A stretch of 31,639 bases of DNA from a virus. The stretch covers positions 1 to 31,639 of the IMG/VR virus record IMGVR_UViG_3300021364_000102. The stretch is one strand, 5' to 3'. Shown here piece after piece: positions 22,801-28,087 of this stretch (position 1 is its first letter; every line of letters begins with the position of its first letter). The notes below the pieces were generated by a model, which saw only the letters and a list, made by a program, of their open reading frames with translations, ran no database searches and had not been told where the DNA came from. A program made the translations under genes and the position numbers.

Positions 22801-24181
22801 TATTTTTTGTACCAAAATTAAATAATTTTAAATTTTTATTAAATTCAATAATAGGTCTTGCAGCTTTAAAACTTTGATTTATAGAAGTATTTTCTTTGTT
22901 AATTTCATAAGACTTCTCTATAACGTCAATATGAAACCACCTATTAGTATTACTCCAAATATTTCCATCGATGCTACTGCGATTAATTGTTATATAATCT
23001 TTATTACCTAAATACTTCAATGCTTTACTAAAAGGTAACGTATCAAATCCGTTTGTATCAAAATCTACAAATTCATCATTTAAAAAACCTGCTACAGATT
23101 CTAAATTAGACGAATTTATCAATTCTATAGATTCTCCTACGCCTTCAACAAACCATTCTCCATCAGCATATTTTTTAGGAAAAACATTACCAATAAAATT
23201 AACTTTCATACCATTGGATAAATCCCAACCTTGACTTGTCGTGTAATTCTTTTTACCGATTATTTCCTTTTCTACATCTATTTCTGAATTTTCTAAAATA
23301 TCAAAAATCCTTATAGACCCTGCAAGGTTTGGATCGGTTTTAGAAATATAATAAATTACATCAGGAGCATTATCCGGTACAGTAAATTCTATTACTCCGC
23401 TATCAATAAATTTTTCATCAGTTAAAAAGCCATCGTTATCTAATTTTGTAATTCCATTTTCATAAACTAAAGAAGTGTTTGTTGTTTCTTGACCATACTC
23501 TCTACCAGGAGTAAAACTTATCTTTGTAACAAACGCAATAGGATAATTTGGAACATTTACAACAAATTTATATGTTTGACCTCTATATAAGGTAATATCA
23601 GGATTATTAGTAAGTCCGTCTGGTGTAAAAACATATGTAAAATTATCTAAATTATCTCTAAGATCAATAGCATAAGTGCTTTTCACTTCCTTAGTTTGAC
23701 CATAAACTTGTACACTAGGTGGACCATAAGGTAACCAATAATAACTTGAAAAATTAATAAATTTATCAAAATCAATATGAGGTTGCCATGCATAATATTC
23801 TGCAGAATTTACTACATCATGATTTACATTATCTTTAGCATAATTTTGCAATAAATTGATTAAATCATTGTAATTACTGTAATATTCTAAATTACCTAAC
23901 TCATCTTTAACCAATGTAGCAGGTTCAAATTGATAATCATTTCTATTTTTAAAATTATCAGTGATATATAAGTCTTTTGTAGAATCAAAGGCAGTTGTAT
24001 TTTTCCTACCATAAAAACCATTTAGATCTTTAACTAATCCCGATTGTATCAATTGATCAACTGTTGCATTTAGAAATTTTTTGTTAAAATTTGTTCTAAA
24101 ATATTTTGGTAGATGGTTAATAGATTCTTTTTTGTCATTATTACTTGGCATGGGTTCGGTTTGATCATTTAAAAAAGCCAT
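7832..24181 (-). CDS. Giant modular virion protein, probable baseplate wedge (gp7-position) protein (5449 aa)
   Basis: A single open frame of 5449 codons, roughly 600 kDa, fills half of the window. In T4, gene 6 is followed by 7, 8, 9 and 10; here this ORF follows gp6 after 11 bases. Modules in order: conserved-looking N-terminus (aa 24-180: LPKYFRTNFNKKFL, SSYYWLPYGPPSV); cupredoxin-like sandwich (about 185-292: YRGQTYKF, VPDNAPDVIYYIS); LFDCFDKND block (545-620); W-rich block (1215-1350: PHTHPWEMLGFSIKPDWW, GDYSPVETAWRRSS); carbohydrate-binding-like units (near 1525, 1787, 2369, 3116); helical QYKFYQGYIKDKGT segment (about 1875-1910); propeller-like blades (2220-2356 and 3195-3385); VPDMTLSEKYRYG block (3670-3735); glycine-rich GYG/P sheets (3785-3860, 4158-4220); MDGIDYGGVQV (about 4360); beta-sandwich repeats (4575-5370). 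AGGA precedes the ATG. A sequencing-error fusion is unlikely because no internal start signals or frame breaks are seen. Function is inferred from position. Confidence 0.85.
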   Translation of the reverse strand: MAFLNDQTEPMPSNNDKKESINHLPKYFRTNFNKKFLNATVDQLIQSGLVKDLNGFYGRKNTTAFDSTKDLYITDNFKNRNDYQFEPATLVKDELGNLEYYSNYNDLINLLQNYAKDNVNHDVVNSAEYYAWQPHIDFDKFINFSSYYWLPYGPPSVQVYGQTKEVKSTYAIDLRDNLDNFTYVFTPDGLTNNPDITLYRGQTYKFVVNVPNYPIAFVTKISFTPGREYGQETTNTSLVYENGITKLDNDGFLTDEKFIDSGVIEFTVPDNAPDVIYYISKTDPNLAGSIRIFDILENSEIDVEKEIIGKKNYTTSQGWDLSNGMKVNFIGNVFPKKYADGEWFVEGVGESIELINSSNLESVAGFLNDEFVDFDTNGFDTLPFSKALKYLGNKDYITINRSSIDGNIWSNTNRWFHIDVIEKSYEINKENTSINQSFKAARPIIEFNKNLKLFNFGTKNKGKIDLVDDVTTDAFSNIEGSEGYFIDGVELTEGLRVTFLKDTDILVKNRIFKIKFITVNNNKQITLVEDDTVPEINDNITVRNGQKYNGTSFYFNGTTWIKAQQKVSVNQAPLFDCFDKNDISLNDQLNYPSSNFSGNKIFSYEIGNGNNDTELGFPITYKNIENSGDIVFKFDLVSHDNIIYKDNIQLSIYNNPLYIRKYNNDQTYQLVNGFTKVEASRQNVIRQFIVEDDSKIYPIDTYDDNNFINDLWIRVYVNNVLQKINVAYVIEQNVNGESYIRFLKNLVLGSSIILKTRTKYQKNSNGFYEIPANLETNPLNEDLDIFTFGEVLDHCKTIVEETNNFEGIFPGRNNLRDLGLQFHKGRKFCKHSSLFNLYSFNMLQKDFSIIDSISFSQDEYSKFKRNFISTATNLGFDGEIINHFDKILLSLNKNKTETNAFYLSDMLGINGKLINETTIEDVDQIYFGISEDFKLDYLSDKSVLVYKNKKQLIHGKDYIFIDGGFVEINAKKQLGDIISIYEFESTNGSFIPATPTKLGLYPKFQPRLYIDDTVQITGNNILENFKLYGVEENTQEIGWFFPLFNEYQTASDKDVELGGNGEVYILKLEGLSRAYYLPMSNKNLAAQDNEVYNELIIGEVIIQGHDNSKITAFKDYRDNLILELEKRIFNNIKINYDADLFDIYKIIPGYNRKTNISRSNIESIMFADFAKWIKLVNVDFVTHRYFDFNNKFTYNFNHTKFDNGESVPGWWRGIFHYVYDTDRPHTHPWEMLGFSIKPDWWEEQYGKLPYTRNNLELWQDLEAGIIRKPTIKIDKRFIRPNLTKYIPVDEHGNLVNPLYSNVLKNYSYDRIQDQFRFGDYSPVETAWRRSSGYVFSLLKAAILNKPSYVFSVAFDRNRQKRNVAGQIVYSETDNHIKLSDLIFLEKTDTDNVNYCSGLINYVFDYQNKIYKGKYVDYQLLLRNITNQMSFHLGGFTDKEKLKLILDSRTPSNNGNVFVPSENYSINYVESYPIKEIVYSGVIIEKQAELLYIRGYDNTLPLFAYYKVIRKNTDRTLNIGGISESFINWVPAQDYVIGTIVRVNEIFYRVKISHTSTDEFDKTKFVVLPRLPIEGGIDITIPTNFEKSLSYLDYDTGVKSVQDVVDFLLGYGHYLETIGFKFDKFINDEYELADWNHAVKQFVFWCTQNWQAGSIITLSPGAYRLNYYNSQAVVGNTLDSRSGYNILDADGTSINFKDLNFVRDNSNNFIIDAADTDKSIYFAKFPLVLKEHVVLIDNITVFNDTIFDLVPGYRQDRIRVAGYITNNWTGAFNIEGFIYHDATLKQWLQWNDYNTGDLVKYKEFYYIAPNKISGQEFFDFDQWTRLDYKPESKLMANFDYKTEQFNDFYSLDSNNLNVELQQMGQHLIGYQKRQYLENIINNEVSQYKFYQGYIKDKGTKKSLTNLFDVLSSDQKESLEFFEEWAVRVCTYGGIDTYKEFDYTLNEEKYDLKSQPILLTNEKTNIIDNIYRIPSYETYLKYENYDHNPFPLVEKGYTDVFSTTGYVNVKDINDTIQNYEDLLVYNATQLNLYDYIHVINYDKNNWAVLKYIQLSYFIKNIIIDDAKVTQIIITLDRLPKNDIYVGSIVGISTISYSYFVEQNNDLSKFTNSIDVDLFFSIQTIVDNTLTLNATSDFVTNLKDQLPKLPDTIIEYTGILTGFENSRISNFDDITKINFEKFQLGHKIWVDNDDDWQVLNLNEKFNKTNEISLDNFSNITFDVNEKNTILVVGNHSKGDGKVYVYTRASTLYPFVLSQILEPNESSKVEFIISDLNGLNEYVVVDSNFSVTDIEKIFVNGVGITDYTVSVNENKIVFNQTQGFGAKVIIEFSQHAIPYLFGESLKISKDGKFIAIGSPSESFVKTKFVGTYLENQTYETGDIVAYNNLYWTALIPVLPAAESTLINSFYNFNEFLVEQNLDTENAVDVAMLLTGNYPITGSDNTIIADHFLIKLNKEMYDAVQVGDEIVLHWNKFTNANQTQLEIFAREPFYDSINFLNSNAKASNILTDKHIIQEKVECILVLETIIEIELNSRVYSGNAFGYVAYQYTTVDSNIIYLKNVYKVFDQSSILYQDGEILGDYTLALTNEDNLYGNILGHYIKIDVPPYYVGNTVIDNGRGLIVKETITDSTPTNLFYANILDNVNINTNASLIKRFSYNGIKIQQIDPLIPDAWESVDQEYVFRHYAVRLPIGLENLSIGDSFSFYYNQLPKTIKLLKVKNVRFATAPTLVEGEILTQRNTNAFATVFSSVVVEDPNNIDNTVPVWQIQVQFLSQDVSEIIFDFENLLVGSVSGETFLVPIETPVSNIYKSITDLGFSNNTILNNNDNLTTIWDLWDGFIIYRENRFSPDGLPYEPYPKYFENLGNLETVPGRVGQIIREKGTSNTAEVMYLQRLSDGTILVYVGNVTGTWKLGEKTVIDGLSQEATIEMLAMTGINDPYNRADIYNVDRDIGFSIDVSLPTNEIGKLAVVLHQFSIPITAESEIKGEEYWIYKNEIVVGQARSASIPSKVSLEWQEVKNLQYDVNGSPSSYEKEGSLYIYEFIGNIYRKSKQLVLFNRDNNTEFGKDISITSHNEVYKVFSSSNLGISKNINIFKKGIENNILYDWTTSKNPNYRGTYDNNETYFVNDIVLVDNVFYVATSNRNPETFDYAYDLGVWKEADNLIDYTGYLPNNSLLNITFDSVDISTIPLENLFEYGINYAVSKDGEVLVVTVKYTNENTNTLAVYRNLNGYYKWSQNISPPNNSIDFGHSLSLNGDGSILIVSDPKNNFGGFSNGVVFYYKLESSNFVLKQTIYNRYNEAFEKFGEYVTIDENLLLYVYSKNGYQTFYISLDNSTTTFDNNFTSFNTIKDNLGSVSIFQIIGNTFVYSGNLDMQITDVTTSFGEHIITNNNNVYVSLQNLDKIVEFGKKKKELFSILRKPKYPVDLSKIKKINLYDKRTKKVIKELDYIDASQGKIPGPAEQNITFKLPYDPAIYTNANSSEVNQDETMYWSNDHVNEIWWNTKNVKFYHPYQDNVKYSTNYWFKYDNTVDIEIYEWVESDYTPTQWNELSGTPEGISLNITGTANSNYSIERKYNEITKSFFVKYYYWVKNVTVLPSKKGRNLTAAQIKNLLQDPLNENYSFVALISTNEFALFNCKNYLIDDHVAISFQIYTDTITPEHFEYKLLTVDDAQSKIPENVHMNLVDSLVGYDLYGRSVPDMTLSEKYRYGNLQSIRQSWFKDRHKALEIYFNRVNLVLKNYLLIDNKDISNLFAKDEPPGYELNFYDVVVDTYDDLFNSGIGKTEQAEISLVIENGSILEVIVINPGYGYLVNPTYTVIGKGSNLILDFELDTTGSISSVGVVNGGENYSQSTYVVVRKFTALVTADETVLGKWALYEKDSHTSWSRIQTQGFNTNLYWNYIDWYEKGYNTKSKINYVIDYAYQLPGLSDIIGDVVKIKNISNNGWLLLKKINNIANADYTVNYETIGKQNGTIEFSSVLYNVTDALINFDLKSYDTNLYDSIPSIEIRNILNAIKNEIFIDDLAVEYNRLFFALLRYAFYEHSAIDWAFKTNFLKVKHNVGELRNDVTFNNDNLSSYEEYVREVKPFKSKLREFVSVYDTTENASTFIGDFDLSPQYQQDYNKILPYKITVTEDGFYNTESLNTDVSKIWNAYNTYSITEIKIGDGGAGYSVPPKITVTGGGGSGFEAIARLGNNGSITAVDVINPGTGYFSTPRITINGSVAEEGREARLSIILGDQLTRSVNTSIKFDRLSKKYEITSLETSETFVGTNNKFYFILQWPMQLTKSKVSIYFNNAKVLSQEYTITNVLDNSKGYDRYVGAVTFDVPPNANTEIVINYFKDVKFLTAQDRFSLVYSLFSSNLTLADYMDGIDYGGVQVKSILFGSKLGWDTTEYLDTAFDINDEKYNDIVYTVDRHLTYIAVLDRKYVIDFNMFAKLVAAIINGNSNFIAEKINFYTLFNVNYENEPLDNSTAGTSILNVANNTSLSINSANIFQDFGLGLDVDDFDNISQEIIPKFLTFNETQIGFLINEKVLNDVVINFDLSLETGSAYNVYHNNVRIDDPEFVDAETAVNNPNAIMQTIIGDGVQDSFIVQDYITNINANDIIIIRKSISDGSFVPNYENLDTEIQGGLLNYSNAKGIVSNEIVIDGDNFVSPTNSKGPEELLPGLVQDSFAITVYERPNLGGSFIYNLNYIGNGVQTEYDINVKPVSQLSLIVKINNVLYQLDKDYTLNYNEEKVIFVNTPALNDKINILILDYSADDVLDTGVLVADGKTNEFLLNVRWQEDLNGQITVNGKNLDYVLIASDTEYYDSSNNVLIRFSDIIEENAIINYLITFGEEKKHSAIHIDEFIADGSTTAFKLYNAPFAQMPAEWHTLVFVNNKLLNPGYVETFVTTDVTEYSLKLYQIPLGSLSFHQIKVYLNDNELQHIVDWNYTSSTATDLLVDDYSQEGSTIEIRKGLSQPGDILKVYVYGYEDSVESGGDYRFGYFNNTEFISTPDTLYINPIHLNVNDKIRVYQFSNHDSQSIDWQSFDVVERTEFSNVPSSKFDIKRVIDDLIEIKFSIILQANKQYQIFKNGLRIDDLNFGEGQVSNLFASIKTPFGTGTRILNLADIGLTVSKGDVIKVVEIQSDYPFTNTDEYRDDFYEYQKLKNGIIPLNSSAIDAQYVWVVKNGIMLSPSVDYKLGIDRFSVKLVNGLQENDNVQVIHFSNKLFSNKFAWKQFHDILNNTHYTTLNGENNITLMQDLYWYDKFIEVNDGSLLPQPTENSKYPGVIIIDGERIEYYEKTENILFNLRRGTLGTGVKNMHAAGVEIYNQSIETILPYKDEILRTIFNGDGENTRFVLDFIPNNINEFEVFVGGKRLRKNSIASFNPALGQDSPEGDIILPQEFDLENSNELVLLVPPMASEKVTVIRRQGKLWKAEGETLNSTNNAIVQKIRINKPDMPR
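8070..10440 (-). repeat. Array of related beta-sandwich repeats in the giant protein C-terminus
   Basis: At protein level, segments opening with a G-D/N-G-x-x-x-x-F/Y type turn followed by V-N-x-x-L and Y-T-L strands recur: IGDGVQDSF (about aa 4580), YIGNGVQTEYDI (4688), VADGKTNEFLL (4765), FIADGSTTAFKL (4847) and FNGDGENTRFVL (5329). Units are spaced by about 75-130 residues in the first four and are divergent at DNA level. This is the usual build of elongated phage fibre or wedge arms. Boundaries are approximate. Confidence 0.55.
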
Positions 24182-24192
24182 TCATTTTCCTT

Positions 24193-27100
24193 TTAAGCTG
24201 TATTTCTAACACTACCAATTGCTAACCTAAGTTCAACGGCATTTAGTTCATCAACAATGTCTATATCTTTAATTGTCGCTCCACTAATAAAAATTTCATC
24301 GTCGTCTGCTTTAATTTCGTATAAACTACCAAACGTTTGAGACATAGACAGAGGAACCAATACAATAGACACAATTTTAGGAGACATGGAGTAGGTAATA
24401 TAGGCAGACAATTCAGTCATATAAAAAGTTTCACCAAAATCCCAATTTTCTAAAGCAAAAAACTCGTTTACATGCTGTATAATTTCAGATTTTATAAAGT
24501 TATCATTAGTTGATATATCAGTATTTTTTACAACTTTGAATTTTGCTTGTAATTCGGGATCAGCCTTAGATCCAAATAAAATTCTATACTTTGCAGGATG
24601 ATATATTATTTCATCTGTTAATGATTTTATTTCTTCTAAAGGTCCACTATAATTCAAATATAATTCATCTGAAGTTAAAGATACTGGCTTTGCATTTATT
24701 AAATTATTAGCATAATTTCTAAAATCATTATCATATGATTTTGTTAAAAGATATATATCAATTATATTGGAAACACTAGGGTCTAATCTACTATTCACAT
24801 CAGCCGAATGAACATAACTAAATTTTAATTTATCTCTACCAACAAATGCTTTATAATTGTAAGTATATTCTAATATGCTCTTATTTTTGTTCAAAATTTT
24901 AAAAGAATTAGTATCGCTTATATAAAAAAGCTGATTATTTTCATATTGACTATATGGTCCAATCTGTGTTTCGTTTGTAACAATTTGAACGTTTATTAAA
25001 TTTTTATCAACATATTCATAAGTTTCTACACCATTTATATTAGTTATTTTTTGTTGAAAAATAAATTTATCTGTATTATAAACGCCAACAATCTCATCAA
25101 AAAGGCTTACATTGTCAGGAACTCCGTCGTCGTCACTATCGAAGAAATTTACTTCTACTTTTTTACTAGAAATATAACCTAAAGTTTCTCTATATGGTGC
25201 TGTAATTTCCCATGTAAAATCATTTGTGTAATTTGTTAAACCATTTTCATTTGCTTGTAAAGATAAGGGTGTGGTATTAATATTTAATACTGTAATCTTA
25301 TCTTTTACAATTCTTCCTGTAACAGTATCAAAAATTTTATCTGTTTCTTCTGTATAAAATCTAATTTGTTTTTCACTTTCAAACACAAATCTCAAAACTC
25401 TGTATTCTACAATATATTTTACTCCATCAAAAACAAATTTTAGCAACCAACTTGAATCAACTTTTTGACCAGTATTATCGCCACTATTTCCTTCATTAAA
25501 AGCATCCAATGTATTCAAATTTTCTTCTAAAATGATCATCCATTCTGCTTTCTCTTTATCAAATCGTAATCCAAAAAATTTCTTTTCAAAAATTAGATTA
25601 AGTATTTCTGTTTTAACTGTTTGTGATATTTTTTTATTTATGAAAGGTCTAATCACAGATAAAATAGCTCCTGTTGGGACATTTTCATTTAATACTATCG
25701 GTCCTTCGCCATTGTCTAAAGTTCCTACACCGTTATTGTATACGGATTGAACTGTTGCATATATGTAAGTTTTAGAACCAGCATAATTAGCCTCTCCTTG
25801 TTCTAATTTATTTAATGACGTGAAATGAAATCCATTTGGAGCATCAAATTTTAATGCAGTTCCTATCCTTATATTTCTAAAAATGTCATTAACTTCTGGA
25901 CCTACTGTAATTTCTAAATTGTTTTTACTAAGTAAACTTCCTGAAGAATATCTTGATGTAGATTGTTTATTAATCCAAGTTACATTTAAATCAACATAAG
26001 GAATAGGGTCTGTAGAGCCATAATAAAAATTACTTACTTTTGTATTTTTTACTATAGGATCAATTGCATTATATAAAATTCCTTCTATATCTGTTAAAGT
26101 TTCAAAAGTAAAAGCGTATGATTCTATATAATTTTCTTTATATATAATACCATCAAACCCTAACAAATTAGTTGAGCTATATTTTCCTGTTGCATCTATC
26201 AAGTCAAAATATCTAGATATTCCGCTTGAAATTCTATTTACACTTTTTGTTTTAATAATCTCATTACTACTTAATAAAGGACCAATTTGATAATCTTCGG
26301 CAGTAATTAATCTATTTTGAGTATAATATTGCATAGGAGCAAGTCTTTTAACTTCATCGTTAGATTCTGATTGACTTGCATTTGATACTGTATATTGTAA
26401 TTCTAAAGTTATTGATAATTTTTCAATTTTATTTGATTGACTACGATAATCTATATCAATCCCTATACCCGACATATCCTTAGGTGTAATTGAATATGAA
26501 AGATTCCTACTTGTTCGGTAATAAACTCGAAAAGATCCTCTAGGTAGGTCTCCAAAAACACCATCCGAAAATATTAAACTAATTCTATCATTTAATCTCG
26601 AAAGTACACTGTAAATATTTTTTGTTTTTTTACTTATATCATTGTAAATCGTATTATTACCAGCAATACTCGATATTTTATTCCATAAATCGCTTTCATT
26701 ACTATTATTATCTAATTTATAAAGCCAAATATCATCATTATTAATATTAATTGCATCGATTGTTACTAACTGATTTGCACTTGGATTTTCAATTTGAAAA
26801 TCTCCTGAGTCTATTGTCCCTTGCTTAAACATACAGAAAAATCCAGTATTATTACTAGCTGGTCCTATGTAATCTTCTCTAAATATTATTGAGAATTTTT
26901 TGTCAATAATAGGAGCAGATTCAACTAATTTACTATCTTCTATATCTATTGGAACAACTTCAAAAGCTACATTAGATCCGTCTATATTTTTACTAAACGA
27001 TTTTATTCCTAGTGTACCATCCTCTAGTGAATTTATATTATACTTTGCAGTATAAATACCTTCAACATCTGCTTGTTTTTCTGGATTACCAAACTTTTGA

Positions 27101-27600
27101 TTACTATCAAACAAAGTGTTCATAACAATAATAAATTGTTCGTACCAATTTGGATTAGATGGATCATTCCAAATAATATTTTGATTAGACAATATTAAAT
27201 TATTAGAATCTGTTACAATTTCAGTAGTTCTTACACTTGTTATTTTAAGTAAACCTGACGCTGCTGTATTTCTTTTAGGATAATAACTTAACAAACGAGC
27301 AAGTCTTAGAATACTTTCTCGTCTTTCTGCTAATTCTAAAAAGTTTTCCCTAGCATTTAAATCTATCCTAAATGACAAATTTTGTCCTAAATAGGCTATC
27401 AAATCAATTAAAGCTAAATATTCTGAACTTTGTATATAATCATTAAAGTCTTCTGGATAATTTTGCCTTAGGTAATTTATCATCACTCTCCTTAAATTTT
27501 CAAAATCATAACTTTGAAAATCAGCTTTTTGAAGAGTTTGGTAAATCCTTTTCCAATCTTCAGCAACTAATAGCCTATTTTGTCTATCACTAGATGACAT
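24193..27600 (-). CDS. 6: Baseplate wedge subunit gp6-like, enlarged (1135 aa)
   Basis: Gp6 dimers form the continuous inner ring that joins the wedges of T4-like baseplates. Residues 30-130 carry the gp6 signature: SYDFENLRRVMINYLR, NYPEDFNDYIQSSEY, LIDLIAYLGQNLSFRIDL, NARENFLELAERRES and LSYYPKRNTAASGLLKI. A baseplate-J-like motif FSDGVFGDLPRGSFRVYYR is at about 334-352. The C-terminus (about aa 1010-1135) has the AKYRILFGSKADPELQAKF and YMTELSAYITYSMSP type blocks. At 1135 aa it is much longer than T4 gp6 (660 aa), with extra beta-rich sequence in about aa 500-1000. That includes FDSDDDGVPDN near aa 819-829, which resembles a calcium-binding D-x-D-x-D-G loop. AGGA lies before the ATG, and a 43-base gap separates it from gp25. 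Confidence 0.92.
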   Translation of the reverse strand: MSSSDRQNRLLVAEDWKRIYQTLQKADFQSYDFENLRRVMINYLRQNYPEDFNDYIQSSEYLALIDLIAYLGQNLSFRIDLNARENFLELAERRESILRLARLLSYYPKRNTAASGLLKITSVRTTEIVTDSNNLILSNQNIIWNDPSNPNWYEQFIIVMNTLFDSNQKFGNPEKQADVEGIYTAKYNINSLEDGTLGIKSFSKNIDGSNVAFEVVPIDIEDSKLVESAPIIDKKFSIIFREDYIGPASNNTGFFCMFKQGTIDSGDFQIENPSANQLVTIDAININNDDIWLYKLDNNSNESDLWNKISSIAGNNTIYNDISKKTKNIYSVLSRLNDRISLIFSDGVFGDLPRGSFRVYYRTSRNLSYSITPKDMSGIGIDIDYRSQSNKIEKLSITLELQYTVSNASQSESNDEVKRLAPMQYYTQNRLITAEDYQIGPLLSSNEIIKTKSVNRISSGISRYFDLIDATGKYSSTNLLGFDGIIYKENYIESYAFTFETLTDIEGILYNAIDPIVKNTKVSNFYYGSTDPIPYVDLNVTWINKQSTSRYSSGSLLSKNNLEITVGPEVNDIFRNIRIGTALKFDAPNGFHFTSLNKLEQGEANYAGSKTYIYATVQSVYNNGVGTLDNGEGPIVLNENVPTGAILSVIRPFINKKISQTVKTEILNLIFEKKFFGLRFDKEKAEWMIILEENLNTLDAFNEGNSGDNTGQKVDSSWLLKFVFDGVKYIVEYRVLRFVFESEKQIRFYTEETDKIFDTVTGRIVKDKITVLNINTTPLSLQANENGLTNYTNDFTWEITAPYRETLGYISSKKVEVNFFDSDDDGVPDNVSLFDEIVGVYNTDKFIFQQKITNINGVETYEYVDKNLINVQIVTNETQIGPYSQYENNQLFYISDTNSFKILNKNKSILEYTYNYKAFVGRDKLKFSYVHSADVNSRLDPSVSNIIDIYLLTKSYDNDFRNYANNLINAKPVSLTSDELYLNYSGPLEEIKSLTDEIIYHPAKYRILFGSKADPELQAKFKVVKNTDISTNDNFIKSEIIQHVNEFFALENWDFGETFYMTELSAYITYSMSPKIVSIVLVPLSMSQTFGSLYEIKADDDEIFISGATIKDIDIVDELNAVELRLAIGSVRNTA

Positions 27601-27618
27601 CTTTTAATCCTTTTTTTG

Positions 27619-27626
27619 TATTTATT
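27619..27626 (-). promoter_or_regulatory. Possible late promoter (AATAAATA) before gp6
   Basis: AATAAATA on the minus strand lies in the 43-base gap between the gp25 and gp6 genes, ending 18 bases before the gp6 ATG, with AGGA between. The gap is otherwise A/T runs, so a chance match is possible. Confidence 0.35.
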
Positions 27627-27643
27627 TTATAAAAAACACATGT

Positions 27644-28087
27644 TTAATTAGATAAAAAACCTGCATTTTTATCAAAATTTAATTGCATGCTTTCTTGTAT
27701 ATTAAACAATAGATACTTTATATTACATTCAATCTGTATACCTGATTCATATTCGTCTACAATAATTTGACTTACATAAATTCTAGGATCACTATTTACA
27801 ATATTTGTTACATTATCGATAATTAAATTTCTGAGCTGAGGCGTCATTGGTTCAAATAGTAAATCCCATATAATAGTTCCAAAAGTAGGATCTGCTAAGT
27901 TTTCGCCTTGCCTAATATGAAAATGATTAATTAGATCTTGTTTAATTAACGACAAATCATATAAGGATACATTTTTGTTGGAAGGATTGATTGTGCTTAT
28001 ACCTTTGTATATTTTACCAGATTTTTTTGCTTGTTGTATAGTTTTATTACCTTTAACAACAACTTCTTTATAGAGCTTTGATTTCAT
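27644..28087 (-). CDS. 25: Baseplate wedge subunit gp25-like (147 aa)
   Basis: This is a member of the GPW/gp25 family, the most conserved sheath-initiating wedge protein of contractile injection systems. T4 gp25 is 132 aa, so the length fits. The core runs from about aa 45 to 140: LIKQDLINHFHIRQGENLADP, then TFGTIIWDLLFEPMT, then the helix LRNLIIDNVTNIVNSDPRI and strands IIVDEYESGIQIECNIKY. The basic N-terminus (KSKLYKEVVVKGNKTIQQAKK) is an extension. The ATG overlaps the gp5 stop as TAATG and is preceded by AGGAAGGGGAG, so translation is coupled to the spike gene. In the mature tail it should bind gp6 and the first sheath subunits. Confidence 0.93.
   Translation of the reverse strand: MKSKLYKEVVVKGNKTIQQAKKSGKIYKGISTINPSNKNVSLYDLSLIKQDLINHFHIRQGENLADPTFGTIIWDLLFEPMTPQLRNLIIDNVTNIVNSDPRIYVSQIIVDEYESGIQIECNIKYLLFNIQESMQLNFDKNAGFLSN

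Noticed and set aside
22566-22877. Plus-strand frames of 60-105 codons scattered across the window
   Set aside because: All lie opposite longer coding genes, have leucine/serine/isoleucine-rich shadow composition and lack start signals. The minus strand accounts for nearly every base.
27601-27643. Possible terminator in the gp25-gp6 gap
   Set aside because: The gap has A and T runs but no GC-containing stem. A hairpin of pure A:T pairs is expected by chance here.
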